Shown: in pieces, positions 17,957 through 29,020 of the stretch
How positions within the stretch are numbered: position 1 is the first letter of the stretch
Layout: every line of letters starts with the position of its first letter
Assembly (NCBI RefSeq): GCF_021184045.1
Contig: NZ_CP073710.1
Coordinates: 1,746,685 to 1,810,684, forward strand
DNA: 64,000 nucleotides
From: Methanococcoides orientis
GTDB taxonomy: Archaea > Halobacteriota > Methanosarcinia > Methanosarcinales > Methanosarcinaceae
Reading direction: 5' to 3'
The notes under the pieces: generated by a model
Told to the model about the DNA's origin: nothing
Database searches by the model: none
What the model saw: only the letters and a program-made list of their open reading frames with translations
Position numbers and translations under genes: made by a program

Positions 17957-19099
17957 TTAACCCCGATTTCTGATCTTAAGAAATATCCTGGCAAAGAGCG
18001 AACGCTTCATATCCACAGCATTTGAAGGACAGAGCTCACGGCAGCAGTAACAGAGAATGCATTTTTTGTTGTTGATCTCCAACTTATCACCTTTACGTTC
18101 GATAGCATGTGGAGAACAGTTCAAAACACATGTCCCACATAAGGTGCATCTTGAAGTGTTGATGGAAGGCTTGATTATGAAAAGCTTGCCAAGTCTCTTG
18201 AGGAGAAATGGAGGCACTCTTCGAAGATGGGTTGTGGCTGACAGCCTGAACTTCATGCGCACATCGTCAAGAGGAACTCCCAGCACTTCCGGGTCCTGAG
18301 TTCCGTATCCCCTACCAATTGCTGCTTTGTTGGTAGGGACTTCCATAGGATCAAGTCCTATAACCTGTGAACCTACAATATCAAGAGACACGCAGTCATA
18401 ACTTGCCATCACTACACCAACATTCACAGGCGTCCCGCTTGAAGGACCATTGCCTTCCATCCCAACTACAGCATCCATTAATGTTAGGTCGGGAACCCTG
18501 GCAGAATAGATGTCCACTACAGCCTCAGAGAATAGGTCCACTTTGCCAAGAAGATGGGCCTCTTTCCTTAACTTTAAGGGGATAGCACCGAACATGTTCT
18601 TGACAGAACCTGTATAAAGGGTCAGTTCATGGGTCTTGAGCTTTGAAAGCGAGATCACAACGTCGGCATCAACCACCGGTTTAGCAAGATAAATCTGATG
18701 GAAATGCGAAGGATTGGCAACATCTACTATCTCATACCCAGAGGTCTCAAAGCTCAAAACTTCAGCAGCGCCTGCTTTGAGGGCAGCTTCCCTTATACCG
18801 GACATATCCAGGGCTTCATCAGTTATCCCCGGGTGAGTTATGCCTGAACCATCGCCTACTATGGGAATGCCCCCTGCATCCACAACAAGCTCACACATTG
18901 CAGACACAATTGAAGGATGTGTGGTGACCGCTTTCTCAGGAAGTGCTGCAGCAAGAAGGTTGGGTTTCAGAAGTACCCGGGCACCGGGGAAGACAATTTC
19001 ACCAAGTCCGCCTATCAGATCGATCGCTTCACTAACGGCTTTTTTGGTATTTGAATAATCTTCACAGCGCACTATGGATACCTGAGCTCCCGATCTCAT
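17957..19099 (-). CDS. DUF362 protein with C-terminal 2[4Fe-4S] ferredoxin domain
   Basis: About 380 residues from ATG 19099, which has AAAGGA just upstream and avoids overlap with the preceding gene; a TTG at 19126 is also open. Residues 1-300 are DUF362 (LLKPNLL, HPSIVSAMCELVVDAG, VVISLSKLKTHELTLYTGSVKNMFG, DAVVGMEGNGPSSG). The end carries two ferredoxin motifs, CTLCGTCVLNCSP and CILCYCCRELCPS. It is probably a redox or iron-sulfur handling protein; the reaction is unknown. It is the last gene of a leftward operon with larE. Confidence 0.88.
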   Translation of the reverse strand: MRSGAQVSIVRCEDYSNTKKAVSEAIDLIGGLGEIVFPGARVLLKPNLLAAALPEKAVTTHPSIVSAMCELVVDAGGIPIVGDGSGITHPGITDEALDMSGIREAALKAGAAEVLSFETSGYEIVDVANPSHFHQIYLAKPVVDADVVISLSKLKTHELTLYTGSVKNMFGAIPLKLRKEAHLLGKVDLFSEAVVDIYSARVPDLTLMDAVVGMEGNGPSSGTPVNVGVVMASYDCVSLDIVGSQVIGLDPMEVPTNKAAIGRGYGTQDPEVLGVPLDDVRMKFRLSATTHLRRVPPFLLKRLGKLFIIKPSINTSRCTLCGTCVLNCSPHAIERKGDKLEINNKKCILCYCCRELCPSNAVDMKRSLFARIFLKIRNRG

Positions 19100-19104
19100 G
19101 TCCT

Positions 19105-19665
19105 TTAATAACCCCTTTCCCTGCAAGTATCTTTTAGTTTCTTTCTGGTATTAACTATTCCCATGATATAGGAGGGAATGGTACCGATAGCAGTGCATGT
19201 CTCTAGAGAGATCCCTTCACACGTAATGTCAAGATGGTGATCCGAAAAGGAGAACAATTTTTTGGGCAGACCTTTCCTGCCAAGTCCTACAAGAAGAAGA
19301 TAGGACTGATTGTGCTCCACCCCATCCGCAATCTCTTCAGGAGTTACAGCATATTTTTCCTCCGGTTTTGAACTGGTTATCACAGCAGTTCCGAACTGGG
19401 ACTGGAAGCCCTTCTTCGGCAGGTCGAAGACGAACAGGCGGTTGCTTTCATGAAGCAATTTCAGGTATTTACCTGACTCACCGATGGTCGTCTTGTCCAT
19501 TACATATTCCACAAGTTCTTCCGGAGTCATCTTGAAAGGGAAATCAAAAAGACAAAGGGTAAAACCATAAGCATAACAAATTGGTGCAGCCCTTGCAATT
19601 GCACGGTAATGGGCATCCAGCACCTTAATTTTATCATAAGTATTCACAATACCAAGCGTTAACAC
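19105..19665 (-). CDS. DUF531 family archaeal protein
   Basis: 186 residues, matching the archaeal DUF531 family by its start (MLTLGIVNTYDKIKVLDAHYRAIARAAPICYAYG) and end (ICEGISLETCTAIGTIPSYIMGIVNTRKK-like). The alternating strand-helix pattern and the late glycine-rich LLLVGLGRKGLPKKL resemble a SPOUT-type RNA methyltransferase fold, but this is only a resemblance. It is packed in an operon, 3 bases after the GNAT gene and 5 before DUF362. Confidence 0.7.
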   Translation of the reverse strand: MLTLGIVNTYDKIKVLDAHYRAIARAAPICYAYGFTLCLFDFPFKMTPEELVEYVMDKTTIGESGKYLKLLHESNRLFVFDLPKKGFQSQFGTAVITSSKPEEKYAVTPEEIADGVEHNQSYLLLVGLGRKGLPKKLFSFSDHHLDITCEGISLETCTAIGTIPSYIMGIVNTRKKLKDTCRERGY

Positions 19666-19668
19666 AAT

Positions 19669-20103
19669 TCAGACCTCATCCGTTTGAATGCACATAACGT
19701 GCTGTTTACATCTATCAAATCTATCACATTCCCTACAATCATCCCATAAATTAACTTTCTCGGACATCGGAAGCTCAATAAAACCTAATTTCCTGAAAAA
19801 GATAGGTGAAGTGGTCCTGACGTAGATCCTTTCTTTATTTACACTTTCAAAAATGGAGGAAACCATCTTCGAACCGATCCCGTTACCACGATAATTGGGA
19901 TGAACTGCTATAGAATGGATCTCACAGCAGCCCCTGTCCGCTAAAGCTGCAACACCCACGATCTTGCCATTGGCCTCTGCAACAATAAAATCATCGATAG
20001 GGACTTCATCCATATCAAGGAAATATGTTGAAAGAAGACACTCCACCGACTCACCGTCCTTTTCACCGGCTTCCCTGATAGCCACGTCAATATATTCAGA
20101 CAT
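19669..20103 (-). CDS. GNAT acetyltransferase with cysteine-rich tail
   Basis: 144 residues of GNAT fold. The acetyl-CoA loop is IHSIAVHPNYRGNGIGSKMV, followed by IYVRTTSPIFFRKLGFIELP. The C-terminal DDCRECDRFDRCKQHVMC has four closely spaced cysteines that could bind a metal. Its closest functional analogues are ArgA-like N-acetyltransferases. It is encoded 2 bases after larE in the same operon. The substrate is unknown. Confidence 0.8.
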   Translation of the reverse strand: MSEYIDVAIREAGEKDGESVECLLSTYFLDMDEVPIDDFIVAEANGKIVGVAALADRGCCEIHSIAVHPNYRGNGIGSKMVSSIFESVNKERIYVRTTSPIFFRKLGFIELPMSEKVNLWDDCRECDRFDRCKQHVMCIQTDEV

Positions 20104-20105
20104 TC

Positions 20106-20927
20106 TTATAATACCTCGTCCATGCTGCCACTTCTGAAACCTTCCATGTCAAGCGTAACATAGGAATAGCCCAGTTCTTTGAAACGAGATAACAATTCGT
20201 CCCTTTTTTCATGAACAACAGGGAAATCAGCAGGTAATACCTCAATACGTGCAATGCCATCATGTTCGCGAACCCTGACATGCGTGATCCCAAGAGACAG
20301 AAGGAAGTCTTCTGCACTTTCAATTCTCCTGAGAGATGCATTTGTTACTTCTGCACCATAAGGCAGTCTTGACAGCAGGCATGCATTAGATACCTTATCA
20401 GCAACTTCAAGTCCCAGATGGCGTGCTATCTGACGCACTTCTTTTTTAGTAACGTCAAACTCCGTATAAGGAGTTAAGACCAGGTCTCCTGCCTCATTTA
20501 TTGCAGCCCAGCCCGGTCTGCGACCGGTGATCTCGGAGGCATTGGTCCCTTCGACCAGCACATTCAGACCTTCCCGGTCCATCACATCTTTCAATGTTTT
20601 CATGACGAGCTTCTTACAATAATAACATCTATCCTGATCATTCTGCCTGATCATTTCATCGGAAAGCATGTCATGTTCCAGTACAGTATGACGTATACCG
20701 ATCTGTTTGGCAGTCCTTTTTGCATCCTCCAGCTCACTTTGGGGTATCGCACAGGAATCAAGGGTTACTGCAAGAACATTGTCCCCCAGAACTTCAAAAG
20801 CAAGGGCTGCCAGAGTTGTACTGTCCACACCTCCGGAGAATGCGACCAGTACTTTTTCTTTTTCAGCTATCGCCCCTTTGATCCTTTCGATCTTTTCGGA
20901 AAGGGATGATCCTTCAGGTATGCTCAT
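20106..20927 (-). CDS. larE: LarE-type sulfur transferase (three-cysteine form)
   Basis: 273 residues. The PP-loop SGGVDS (31-36) activates a substrate carboxylate with ATP. LarE inserts sulfur into pyridinium dicarboxylate during synthesis of the nickel-pincer nucleotide. Cys101, Cys104 (CYYC) and Cys183 (NACLLSR) match the three-cysteine subclass that holds a 4Fe-4S cluster and transfers cluster-bound sulfide catalytically, rather than sacrificing its own cysteine. GTNASEITGRRPG and LSRLPYGAEVT also fit. larB and larC are not in the window, so a nickel-pincer product is not proved. Confidence 0.88.
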   Translation of the reverse strand: MSIPEGSSLSEKIERIKGAIAEKEKVLVAFSGGVDSTTLAALAFEVLGDNVLAVTLDSCAIPQSELEDAKRTAKQIGIRHTVLEHDMLSDEMIRQNDQDRCYYCKKLVMKTLKDVMDREGLNVLVEGTNASEITGRRPGWAAINEAGDLVLTPYTEFDVTKKEVRQIARHLGLEVADKVSNACLLSRLPYGAEVTNASLRRIESAEDFLLSLGITHVRVREHDGIARIEVLPADFPVVHEKRDELLSRFKELGYSYVTLDMEGFRSGSMDEVL

Positions 20928-21044
20928 GACAATTCCAAAGGTCCATATGGATAAATAAGTAGTGCAAGCTGCAAAATAGAGCAGTATACAGATAAAGTTT
21001 TATTAATTCAAACATATAAATGAAGTGACTTACTTATTATTATA

Positions 21045-21503
21045 ATGAGGACTCTGGGGATGAGACCTCATTTACAAACAAGAGAGAAAGGTGAAAAAGT
21101 GGAAAATGAATGGCAGATCGACTTGAAATTACCGGATATCGGAGCCATGGCCACACTTATGGCAACCTCCATATGCTCTGCAATACTGGGTGCTGCAGAG
21201 ATCGCATACACCATGATGTGGATTACCGCCGCTTATGAGCGCCACGGAAAGAGCTTCTTCATAGACCTGATAAACGCAAATGACCTTACATGGACCGCCG
21301 AATTCATAGTTGTGGCAGGATCATTATTGCTACTTTCATCAATGGTCTTCCTGATAACCATGTTCTATTCCCTGATAGAACTAAATGCATTGAACAAACC
21401 GGAAAAGACGGTCAGGATGAAGATCGTGTTCATACTGTTCAGCATTGGCATAGTACTGCTGTTCCTGGCACTTACTTCTGCCCTGATCCTGAGATACATG
21501 TGA
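21045..21503 (+). CDS. Small membrane protein, unknown, upstream of chelatase genes
   Basis: Up to 152 residues; the true start may be the GTG near 21100 (VENEW), which has GAAAGGTG before it. There are three predicted membrane helices, with [24 protein letters not shown] first and two after residue 85. I recognise no family. It lies 43 bases before the BchI-like gene in the same direction, so it may be part of that operon. Confidence 0.55.
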   Translation: MRTLGMRPHLQTREKGEKVENEWQIDLKLPDIGAMATLMATSICSAILGAAEIAYTMMWITAAYERHGKSFFIDLINANDLTWTAEFIVVAGSLLLLSSMVFLITMFYSLIELNALNKPEKTVRMKIVFILFSIGIVLLFLALTSALILRYM

Positions 21504-21546
21504 ACAGAAGAAAACAGGTGCTAAAAAATCACAGGATGGAAATATC

Positions 21547-22671
21547 ATGAGCTTTACCAATATCACAGGCAGCATAAAGGAAGTCCCAAAACCTAAAGAA
21601 GAGAAGAGGACAAGGTTTGAGGACATACAGAAAACAGCGACCAAAACAAAGAGGGTGATGTACCCGATCTCTGCCATTGTAGGGCAGGAGATGATGCTTC
21701 GGGCACTCATCCTGAACGCCATTAACCCTTCAATTGGCGGAGTGCTGATAAGAGGACAGAAGGGAACCGCAAAATCAACCGCTGTAAGAGGACTGGCGGA
21801 GATCCTTCCGGAGATAGAGATCATTGAAGGATGTAAGTACAACTGCGACCCCCTCGACCCTGAAAAGTTCTGCTGGGAATGCAACGATAAGCAGAAGAAA
21901 GGAATGATCAAGATCGAAAAATCACCCATGAAGGTAGTGGATCTGCCGGTAGGTGCCACAGAGGACAGGGTAGTAGGCAGTCTTGACATCGAAAAGGCGG
22001 TCAAGGAAGGAGTGCAGGCCTTTGAACCAGGCATCTTGGCAAATGCCAACAGGAACCTCCTGTATGTGGATGAGATCAACCTGCTGGATGACTTCGTGGT
22101 GGATGCTTTACTGGATGCCGCTGCTATGGGTGTGAACACCGTTGAGAGAGAAGGTGTAAGTGTCAGCCATCCTGCCAACTTCATCATCGTTGGAAGCATG
22201 AACCCTGAAGAAGGGGAACTTCGACCACAGCTCCTGGACAGGATAGCCCTGCAGGTGGAAGTTGAAGGTATTGCTGATATCGAGCAGCGCATAGAGATCA
22301 TTGAAAGAAGGAACCAGTTCAACAAGGACCCACAGCAGTTCAGAAGGGATTTTGAGAACGAACAGGAGAAGCTGCGTACAAAGATAATCAAGGCAAAGCA
22401 GTTGCTCGGAAGGATCACTACCACACGTGAGAACCTCAGGACGATCGCACAGATATGCGTAGCATTCAATGTTGATGGTCACAGGGCCGACATTATGATC
22501 GAGCGCACTGCACGCACAAATGCTGCTTACGAGAACCGTGAAAGGATCACAAATGACGATATTATCGAAGCCGCTGAGATGGTTCTCCCCCACAGGATGC
22601 GAAAGAAACCTTTCGAAGAAGAGGAGTTCAGTGCAGAACAACTTCGTGCTGTGGTAAATGGAAATATCTGA
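21547..22671 (+). CDS. Magnesium/cobalt chelatase ATPase subunit (BchI/ChlI-like)
   Basis: 374 residues of AAA+ ATPase. Walker A is GQKGTAKST (near 76), Walker B is [12 protein letters not shown], followed by the BchI insert [26 protein letters not shown]. The insert GCKYNCDP...FCWEC with four cysteines is typical of archaeal members. It forms a ring with a ChlD-like partner, here the next gene, and powers metal insertion by a large CobN/BchH subunit encoded elsewhere. In methanogens this could serve cobalamin synthesis or another complex. Confidence 0.9.
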   Translation: MSFTNITGSIKEVPKPKEEKRTRFEDIQKTATKTKRVMYPISAIVGQEMMLRALILNAINPSIGGVLIRGQKGTAKSTAVRGLAEILPEIEIIEGCKYNCDPLDPEKFCWECNDKQKKGMIKIEKSPMKVVDLPVGATEDRVVGSLDIEKAVKEGVQAFEPGILANANRNLLYVDEINLLDDFVVDALLDAAAMGVNTVEREGVSVSHPANFIIVGSMNPEEGELRPQLLDRIALQVEVEGIADIEQRIEIIERRNQFNKDPQQFRRDFENEQEKLRTKIIKAKQLLGRITTTRENLRTIAQICVAFNVDGHRADIMIERTARTNAAYENRERITNDDIIEAAEMVLPHRMRKKPFEEEEFSAEQLRAVVNGNI

Positions 22672-22684
22672 TAAGGGATAACGG

Positions 22685-24280
22685 ATGAAGGATAAATCTG
22701 CTGCTATCCGTATGCGAAAAGAACTTGACCGGGATTATGATATAAAGGTCTTCAATCCCGGAAGGCCTGTTCTCAGCATAAGGTTGCCACTGGAGGAACT
22801 CTCACAGATCAGCGGAGAGAATACATTAGCAGTGCATGATGAATTGCTTTCCAAGACTGAAACATTTCATCCGGAAGATATAGAAGACGTTTTTATTATT
22901 TCGGACAATGACCATGTTGTTGTAGACCCCATATCTTTTTTCAGTTCAATTAATGAGGAGGTCAGCGCTTCGAAAGCTCCTGCTGAAGAACTAAAAGACG
23001 AAACTGATTCCCTACCCATTGCTGACCCGATCGAAATTATGAACATCGAGGTTACCGAAGAGATCGAAGAATGCAGTAATGAAAACATCCAGGTTCATCT
23101 TGTTCCAACAGAATACGAACCATGTGTTGAGAGCGGACCGCGAAGGACAAGGAAAAAGGCTCCGGTACTTGTCAAAAAGACAAACAATAGTAGCAGCAGT
23201 AACGATGAAATAAAGGCCGTGGCAAGGGCTCCCGAGACCGCATTACAAACCGTTTCTAAAGACACTATGCTGACCGAGGTCCAGCAGCCGGAAGAGAAAC
23301 AAAAGGATGAGAAAGTACAGGCTGATCCGGATGCAAGCAGGTCAGAAGCAAAAACCCCTTCATTAAAAGAAAAAACTGCAAACGACGAGAAGAAAGATCC
23401 TTTAGAGGATGAGAAGGTCGTTAGCAAGATACTCACCGATTTTGCTAGGAACAAACAAAAGAAGAAGGTCGTTTCGGGAAGGCTAAAATCCGGCAGGCGT
23501 GCGGAAGTGCTCACCAAAAGCAAGCGTGGCAGATATGTAAGATACAGGATGCCGGGTGACAAGATCACGGATATTGCTATTGCTCCCACAATCCGTGCAG
23601 CAGCACATCATGCTGTGGACGGGAAGATCGTCGTTAAAAAGAGCGATATCCGGGAGAAGATCAGGCGAAGGAGAATATCCACGCTCATTAACATCGTCTT
23701 TGATACGTCCGGCTCCATGGATGAGAGCGAGAAGATAAAGATCACAACAGATGTTGTCCTTGCATTGCTGAAAGATGCATACCAGAGAAGGGACCGTGTC
23801 TCACTGGTCACCTACAGCGGAAGGTCAGCAGAACTTGTGCTGCCTTTCACATCGTCGGTGGAAGCTGCAAAGAGGTATCTGGAAATGGTCCCGTTCGGAG
23901 GCACGACCCCAATGGCATCAGGAATGCTTACCGGGCTTGAGACACTGCTTCAGGAGGTTAAGCGAGAACCTGCTGCAGTTCCTATTATGATACTTGTCAC
24001 AGATGGTACGGCAAACGTCCCGATGCACCTTGGAGGCAACATCAAACGGGAACTTATGCAGGTGTGCAGGCGGGTCGCAGACCACAAGGTCAACATGCTG
24101 GTAGTTGATATCAGCAATAGTGGCAGCGTACTTGCCGAAGGTCTGGCAGAGGTTGCCGGTGGCAGGTATTACCATCCAGTACTTTTAAGTAAGGAAACAC
24201 TTTATTCTGCAATAAAAGAGGAACGTGACGATCTGACGGATATTGCATCTTCTGCTTCGCCTGAAGTGATGAGAACATGA
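22685..24280 (+). CDS. VWA-domain chelatase subunit (BchD/ChlD-like)
   Basis: 531 residues. An N-terminal region (1-90) is followed by a long charged, low-complexity linker (about 90-270, rich in E, K and D), then the ChlD-specific segment RYRMPGDKITDIAIAPTIRAA and a von Willebrand A domain. The metal site is DTSGSMD with a later TDGTANVP. Unlike bacterial BchD there is no AAA domain at the start, so ATPase function rests on the upstream BchI partner 13 bases away. The linker could be a flexible tether to the large subunit. Confidence 0.87.
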   Translation: MKDKSAAIRMRKELDRDYDIKVFNPGRPVLSIRLPLEELSQISGENTLAVHDELLSKTETFHPEDIEDVFIISDNDHVVVDPISFFSSINEEVSASKAPAEELKDETDSLPIADPIEIMNIEVTEEIEECSNENIQVHLVPTEYEPCVESGPRRTRKKAPVLVKKTNNSSSSNDEIKAVARAPETALQTVSKDTMLTEVQQPEEKQKDEKVQADPDASRSEAKTPSLKEKTANDEKKDPLEDEKVVSKILTDFARNKQKKKVVSGRLKSGRRAEVLTKSKRGRYVRYRMPGDKITDIAIAPTIRAAAHHAVDGKIVVKKSDIREKIRRRRISTLINIVFDTSGSMDESEKIKITTDVVLALLKDAYQRRDRVSLVTYSGRSAELVLPFTSSVEAAKRYLEMVPFGGTTPMASGMLTGLETLLQEVKREPAAVPIMILVTDGTANVPMHLGGNIKRELMQVCRRVADHKVNMLVVDISNSGSVLAEGLAEVAGGRYYHPVLLSKETLYSAIKEERDDLTDIASSASPEVMRT

Positions 24281-24336
24281 TCGTAACGGACCAGGGCTGT
24301 TAATTGGCCTGACCTAAATTTAAAGGGCACGATAAT

Positions 24337-24909
24337 ATGTTAGAAGTTCTTCAGGAATCACTCCGGAAAGCACCTATTGTGAACAGAGGCGAATACCCTT
24401 ATTTTATTCACCCGATATCAGACGGCGTACCATCACTCGAGCCCGAACTGCTCGATGAGATCGCTGAACACATGATCAGCATCGCAGGTACCGATTACGA
24501 CAGGATAGTCTCTATCGAGGCAATGGGAATTCCCCTTGCAACTACCCTGTCCCTGAAGACCGGCATCCCGTTATCGATCATAAGGAAGAGGCAATACGGC
24601 CTCGAAGGAGAGGTTATCCTTTCCCAGAGCACCGGCTACTCAAAGGGAGAGCTTTACATCAATGGTGTGAACAAGGGCGAAAAGGTGCTTGTGGTCGATG
24701 ATGTGATCAGCACCGGAGGTACATTAAAAGCACTTCTGCCGGCCCTTGAGAAGATGGGAGCACAGATCACAAACGTGATCGTTGTTATCAGCAGGGGCGA
24801 TGGTGCCATTCAGATGCGTGATATGGGCTATGAGATCAACACCCTGGTCAAGATAGATGTTGACCAGAACGGGGTCTCAATTCTGGAGGTGGCTGGTGAG
24901 CAGCAGTGA
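24337..24909 (+). CDS. hpt: Hypoxanthine phosphoribosyltransferase
   Basis: 190 residues of the archaeal Hpt family. The PRPP-binding loop is [13 protein letters not shown] near 124-136; [31 protein letters not shown] precedes it. It salvages hypoxanthine (and possibly guanine) to the monophosphate. The dph2 gene begins inside its last 14 bases, indicating translational coupling. Confidence 0.93.
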   Translation: MLEVLQESLRKAPIVNRGEYPYFIHPISDGVPSLEPELLDEIAEHMISIAGTDYDRIVSIEAMGIPLATTLSLKTGIPLSIIRKRQYGLEGEVILSQSTGYSKGELYINGVNKGEKVLVVDDVISTGGTLKALLPALEKMGAQITNVIVVISRGDGAIQMRDMGYEINTLVKIDVDQNGVSILEVAGEQQ

Positions 24910-25891
24910 GCCCTTCGACTTTCAGATCGAACATATTATTGATATTATAAGGGATGTACAGCCTGCAATTATCGGATTGCAGTTCCCAGAGGGATTTAAA
25001 AGACGTGCACCTGCAATTGCATCACAGATAAGTGAAGCTACAGGTGTTGACATACTGATATCTGCAAACCCCTGTTACGGGGCATGCGATCTTGATGTTG
25101 CCATCCTTGACAATGTTGACCTTTTGTTCCATTTCGGCCATGCTCAGCTGGATGATAACAAATACAGTGAGAAGGTCATTTTTATCGAAACACGCTCTGA
25201 TACAGACGTGACGGAAGTCGTCAGGAAAGCTGTTCCTGAACTAACCGGAAAACGTGTCGGAGTGCTTACCACAGTGCAGCATATACAGAAGCTTCCGGAT
25301 GTTTGCGACATCCTTGAATCCGAAGGAAAGGAATGCCTGATAGGGAGAGGAGATAGTAAGATAGCCTATGCAGGGCAGGTTCTCGGATGTAATTTCTCAG
25401 TTGCTGACGGGCTTGACTGTGACGAGTTCCTTTACATCGGTACCGGACAGTTTCACCCCCTTGGCGTTTCACTTGCTACCGGTAAAAGGGTATTGATCGC
25501 AGATCCTTTCTCAAATGAGGTGCGTGAGGTAGACCCAAGAAAAATACTGAAGCAGCGCAGTGCGGTCATTGCCAATTCACTGGATGCGGAAACCTTCGGG
25601 ATACTTGTGTCAACAAAACCCGGGCAGGACAGGATGCCACTTGCCAGGCAATTGAAAGAGCTTGCTGAGAAGAAAGGCAAGACAGCTTACATACTTACAA
25701 TGGACCTGATAACACCTGACCAGATGCTGCAGTTCAAGGTGGATGCTTTTGTGAGCACCGCCTGTCCAAGACTTGCAATTGACGAGGTTGGCAGGTTCTC
25801 TGCGCCTATGCTCACCCCGCAGGAGTTCGAGATCGTGGTCGGAGAGCGCGAGTGGGAAAATATGGCTTTTGATGAGATAAGGGGAGAGTAA
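24896..25891 (+). CDS. dph2: Diphthamide synthase Dph2
   Basis: 331 residues from GTG 24896, which has GGAGGTG four bases before it; the open frame starts earlier but that part overlaps hpt. Archaeal Dph2 is a non-canonical radical SAM enzyme that transfers the 3-amino-3-carboxypropyl group to a histidine of elongation factor 2. The three scattered cysteines of the cluster are visible in [24 protein letters not shown] and [23 protein letters not shown] and HFGHAQLD are also conserved. Confidence 0.93.
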   Translation: MSSSEPFDFQIEHIIDIIRDVQPAIIGLQFPEGFKRRAPAIASQISEATGVDILISANPCYGACDLDVAILDNVDLLFHFGHAQLDDNKYSEKVIFIETRSDTDVTEVVRKAVPELTGKRVGVLTTVQHIQKLPDVCDILESEGKECLIGRGDSKIAYAGQVLGCNFSVADGLDCDEFLYIGTGQFHPLGVSLATGKRVLIADPFSNEVREVDPRKILKQRSAVIANSLDAETFGILVSTKPGQDRMPLARQLKELAEKKGKTAYILTMDLITPDQMLQFKVDAFVSTACPRLAIDEVGRFSAPMLTPQEFEIVVGEREWENMAFDEIRGE

Positions 25892-25898
25892 AGCAGCA

Positions 25899-26504
25899 AT
25901 GAAACAACGCAAGCTGGAGATACTTCTTGAGAAGGTAAGAAGTTTTGACTCCCCGGATGTCACACTTGAACAATATTCAACTCCATCCGTACTTGCTGCG
26001 GAACTTCTTCATTTCGCATTCATGAAAGGCGACCTTGATGACACTGTCTACGACCTGGGCTGCGGCACAGGGATGCTGGCAATTGGTGCTAAGCTCCTTG
26101 GTGCAAAAAGGGTCGTCGGCTTTGATTCCGATCCTGCTGCCCTTGATATTGCAAGGGAGAACGCAGAAAAGCTCGGAGTCGAGGTGGAATTTGAATGTCT
26201 TGATGTAAGACAGGTCAGGGGACATGCACATACCGTTGTGATGAACCCGCCATTCGGAGCACAGGTCAAGGGAAGCGACAGGCCGTTCCTTTCAACTGCC
26301 ATGAAGGTAGGAGATGTTACGTATTCCATACATAATAGTGGAAGTCTGGCCTTTGTCAAAAAATTTATAGAACCTGCTATAATAACAGAATGGTATAATA
26401 CAGGGTTTCCAATAAAACGAACCTTTAAATTCCATAAAAAAGATGTAGAAAGAATTGAGGTAGAAATATACAGGATAACAAAGGTAAGTGACCAGGACAG
26501 TTGA
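25899..26504 (+). CDS. METTL5-like RNA adenine N6-methyltransferase
   Basis: 201 residues. The SAM-binding motif is YDLGCGTGMLAIGAKLLGA and the catalytic motif is NPPFGAQ, the mark of N6-adenine methylases of the METTL5/Trm112-associated type. LEQYSTPSVLAAELLHFA at the start is shared with METTL5, which methylates small-subunit rRNA. It sits 7 bases after dph2 in a translation-linked gene run. Confidence 0.88.
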   Translation: MKQRKLEILLEKVRSFDSPDVTLEQYSTPSVLAAELLHFAFMKGDLDDTVYDLGCGTGMLAIGAKLLGAKRVVGFDSDPAALDIARENAEKLGVEVEFECLDVRQVRGHAHTVVMNPPFGAQVKGSDRPFLSTAMKVGDVTYSIHNSGSLAFVKKFIEPAIITEWYNTGFPIKRTFKFHKKDVERIEVEIYRITKVSDQDS

Positions 26505-26653
26505 GCAAAATAACCTGGCATATCTAATCTACAAGAGGGATTCCTATTAGAATAAGAAACCGTAAGAAAACGACCAGAAGGAACATCAAATCTTCAAACG
26601 AAGAGACAAAGGTCGAAGAAGAAACAGTAAAAGCTGCCAGCGAAAAGGTAGAA

Positions 26654-27445
26654 GTGGCAGAGAAAAAGACCGGGGAGAGGGAACAGAGCAGGGCTCCTAA
26701 GAGAGAAAGCGCGCCCCGTAAAGACAGCAGAGATTCCAGAAGGGATAACAGAGATTCCAAAAGGGACAGCAGAGGACCCAGGAAGGATAACAGAGACTCC
26801 AGGAAAGACAACAGGGGGAGATCCAGACCTAAACAGGAACCAGAGCCTGAACCTGAAGTTGAGGAGCTTGAACACATATCTGCTGAAGAGAAGACCTTTG
26901 TACTGCCAGGAGACCTTATCGGCACTACAGAAGAGTTCGAAGGCGGAGACAACACATTTACAGTCAGGGGAGATATCCACTCACTAGCTACCGGACATGT
27001 AATGGTCAACAAGAAACGCAGGAAGATCACTGTCAAACCAACCACAAGCGTACCTCCAACTATTGGAAGAGGAGATGTTGTCGTTGGAACGATCATGAAC
27101 GTGCGCGATTCCATGGCACTTGTGCAGATCGGCGCTATCAAAGGAAACGATGACCGTGAGTTCATCAATCCGGGTATCGCAGCTATCCACGTGTCCAATG
27201 TGAAGGAATCATACGTCAAGGAAATGTCACAGGAGTTCGCGGTTTCAGATGTTGTAAAGGCAAAGATCATCAACACTGACAACATGAGGATGACAACTGC
27301 CGGCGATGACCTTGGAGTTATGACCGCAACATGTTCAAATTGTGGCACCACACTTAATCTCGATGGCGAAAAACTGAAATGCCCTGAGTGCGGACATATT
27401 GAATCACGCAAGTTGTCTTCAGGCTACGGCACAGGTATAATTTGA
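26654..27445 (+). CDS. csl4: Exosome RNA-binding subunit Csl4
   Basis: 263 residues from GTG 26654. The core has the N-terminal domain (VLPGDLIGTTEEFEGGDNTF), an S1 domain (GDVVVGTIMNVRDSMALVQIG) and the zinc ribbon CSNCGTTL...CPECGHIESR. Csl4 caps the archaeal exosome and brings in RNA and DnaG. Before the core is a low-complexity stretch of about 75 residues with repeated KDSRDSRRDNRD motifs. The same frame stays open for 42 more codons upstream to a TAA at 26525 with no ATG, GTG or TTG, so the start could be earlier at a non-standard codon (see findings). Confidence 0.9.
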   Translation: MAEKKTGEREQSRAPKRESAPRKDSRDSRRDNRDSKRDSRGPRKDNRDSRKDNRGRSRPKQEPEPEPEVEELEHISAEEKTFVLPGDLIGTTEEFEGGDNTFTVRGDIHSLATGHVMVNKKRRKITVKPTTSVPPTIGRGDVVVGTIMNVRDSMALVQIGAIKGNDDREFINPGIAAIHVSNVKESYVKEMSQEFAVSDVVKAKIINTDNMRMTTAGDDLGVMTATCSNCGTTLNLDGEKLKCPECGHIESRKLSSGYGTGII

Positions 27446-27478
27446 CCAGATCACATAATCATTGCAGGAGATCATTCA

Positions 27479-27754
27479 ATGGAACTTAAGATCTTAGAGA
27501 AATCAGAAGATGAAATGAAACTTGAGATAGCAGGAGAAAGCCATACCCTCCTGAATATGCTCAAGATCATTCTTCTTGAGGACGATCGTGTCCATACGGC
27601 ATCATATGACATGAAACACGTTACGATCAGTGACCCGGTCCTATTCGTCAAGACCGAGAATGCTGATCCTATAGATGTTGTCAAGGATGCTGTTGCAACA
27701 CTTATCACAGAGTGCGACGAGTTCATCTCAGTCTTTAACAAGGCTGTTGCATGA
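27479..27754 (+). CDS. rpoL: RNA polymerase subunit L (Rpo11)
   Basis: 91 residues. SHTLLNMLKIILLEDDRVHTASYDMKHV is the archaeal/eukaryotic Rpo11 dimerisation segment, which pairs with Rpo3 in polymerase assembly. Full length. It lies 33 bases after csl4. A pyrimidine-rich stretch just after the stop may terminate transcription. Confidence 0.95.
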   Translation: MELKILEKSEDEMKLEIAGESHTLLNMLKIILLEDDRVHTASYDMKHVTISDPVLFVKTENADPIDVVKDAVATLITECDEFISVFNKAVA

Positions 27755-27832
27755 ACCTTTTTTCTTTTTGCAACTTACAGCAATAGTTGAAACTTTACAA
27801 AAAATACGGCTGAATTAACAGCCCGACCCTGA

Positions 27833-29020
<1,188 letters not shown>

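Noticed and set aside
21381-22469. 362-codon leftward ORF opposite the BchI-like gene
   Set aside because: Antisense shadow of a conserved AAA+ gene; no recognisable domain and no ribosome binding site.
26524-27411. 295-codon leftward ORF opposite csl4
   Set aside because: It is the antisense shadow of the clearly coding csl4 frame; its serine/leucine-rich low-complexity sequence arises from the charged repeats on the other strand.
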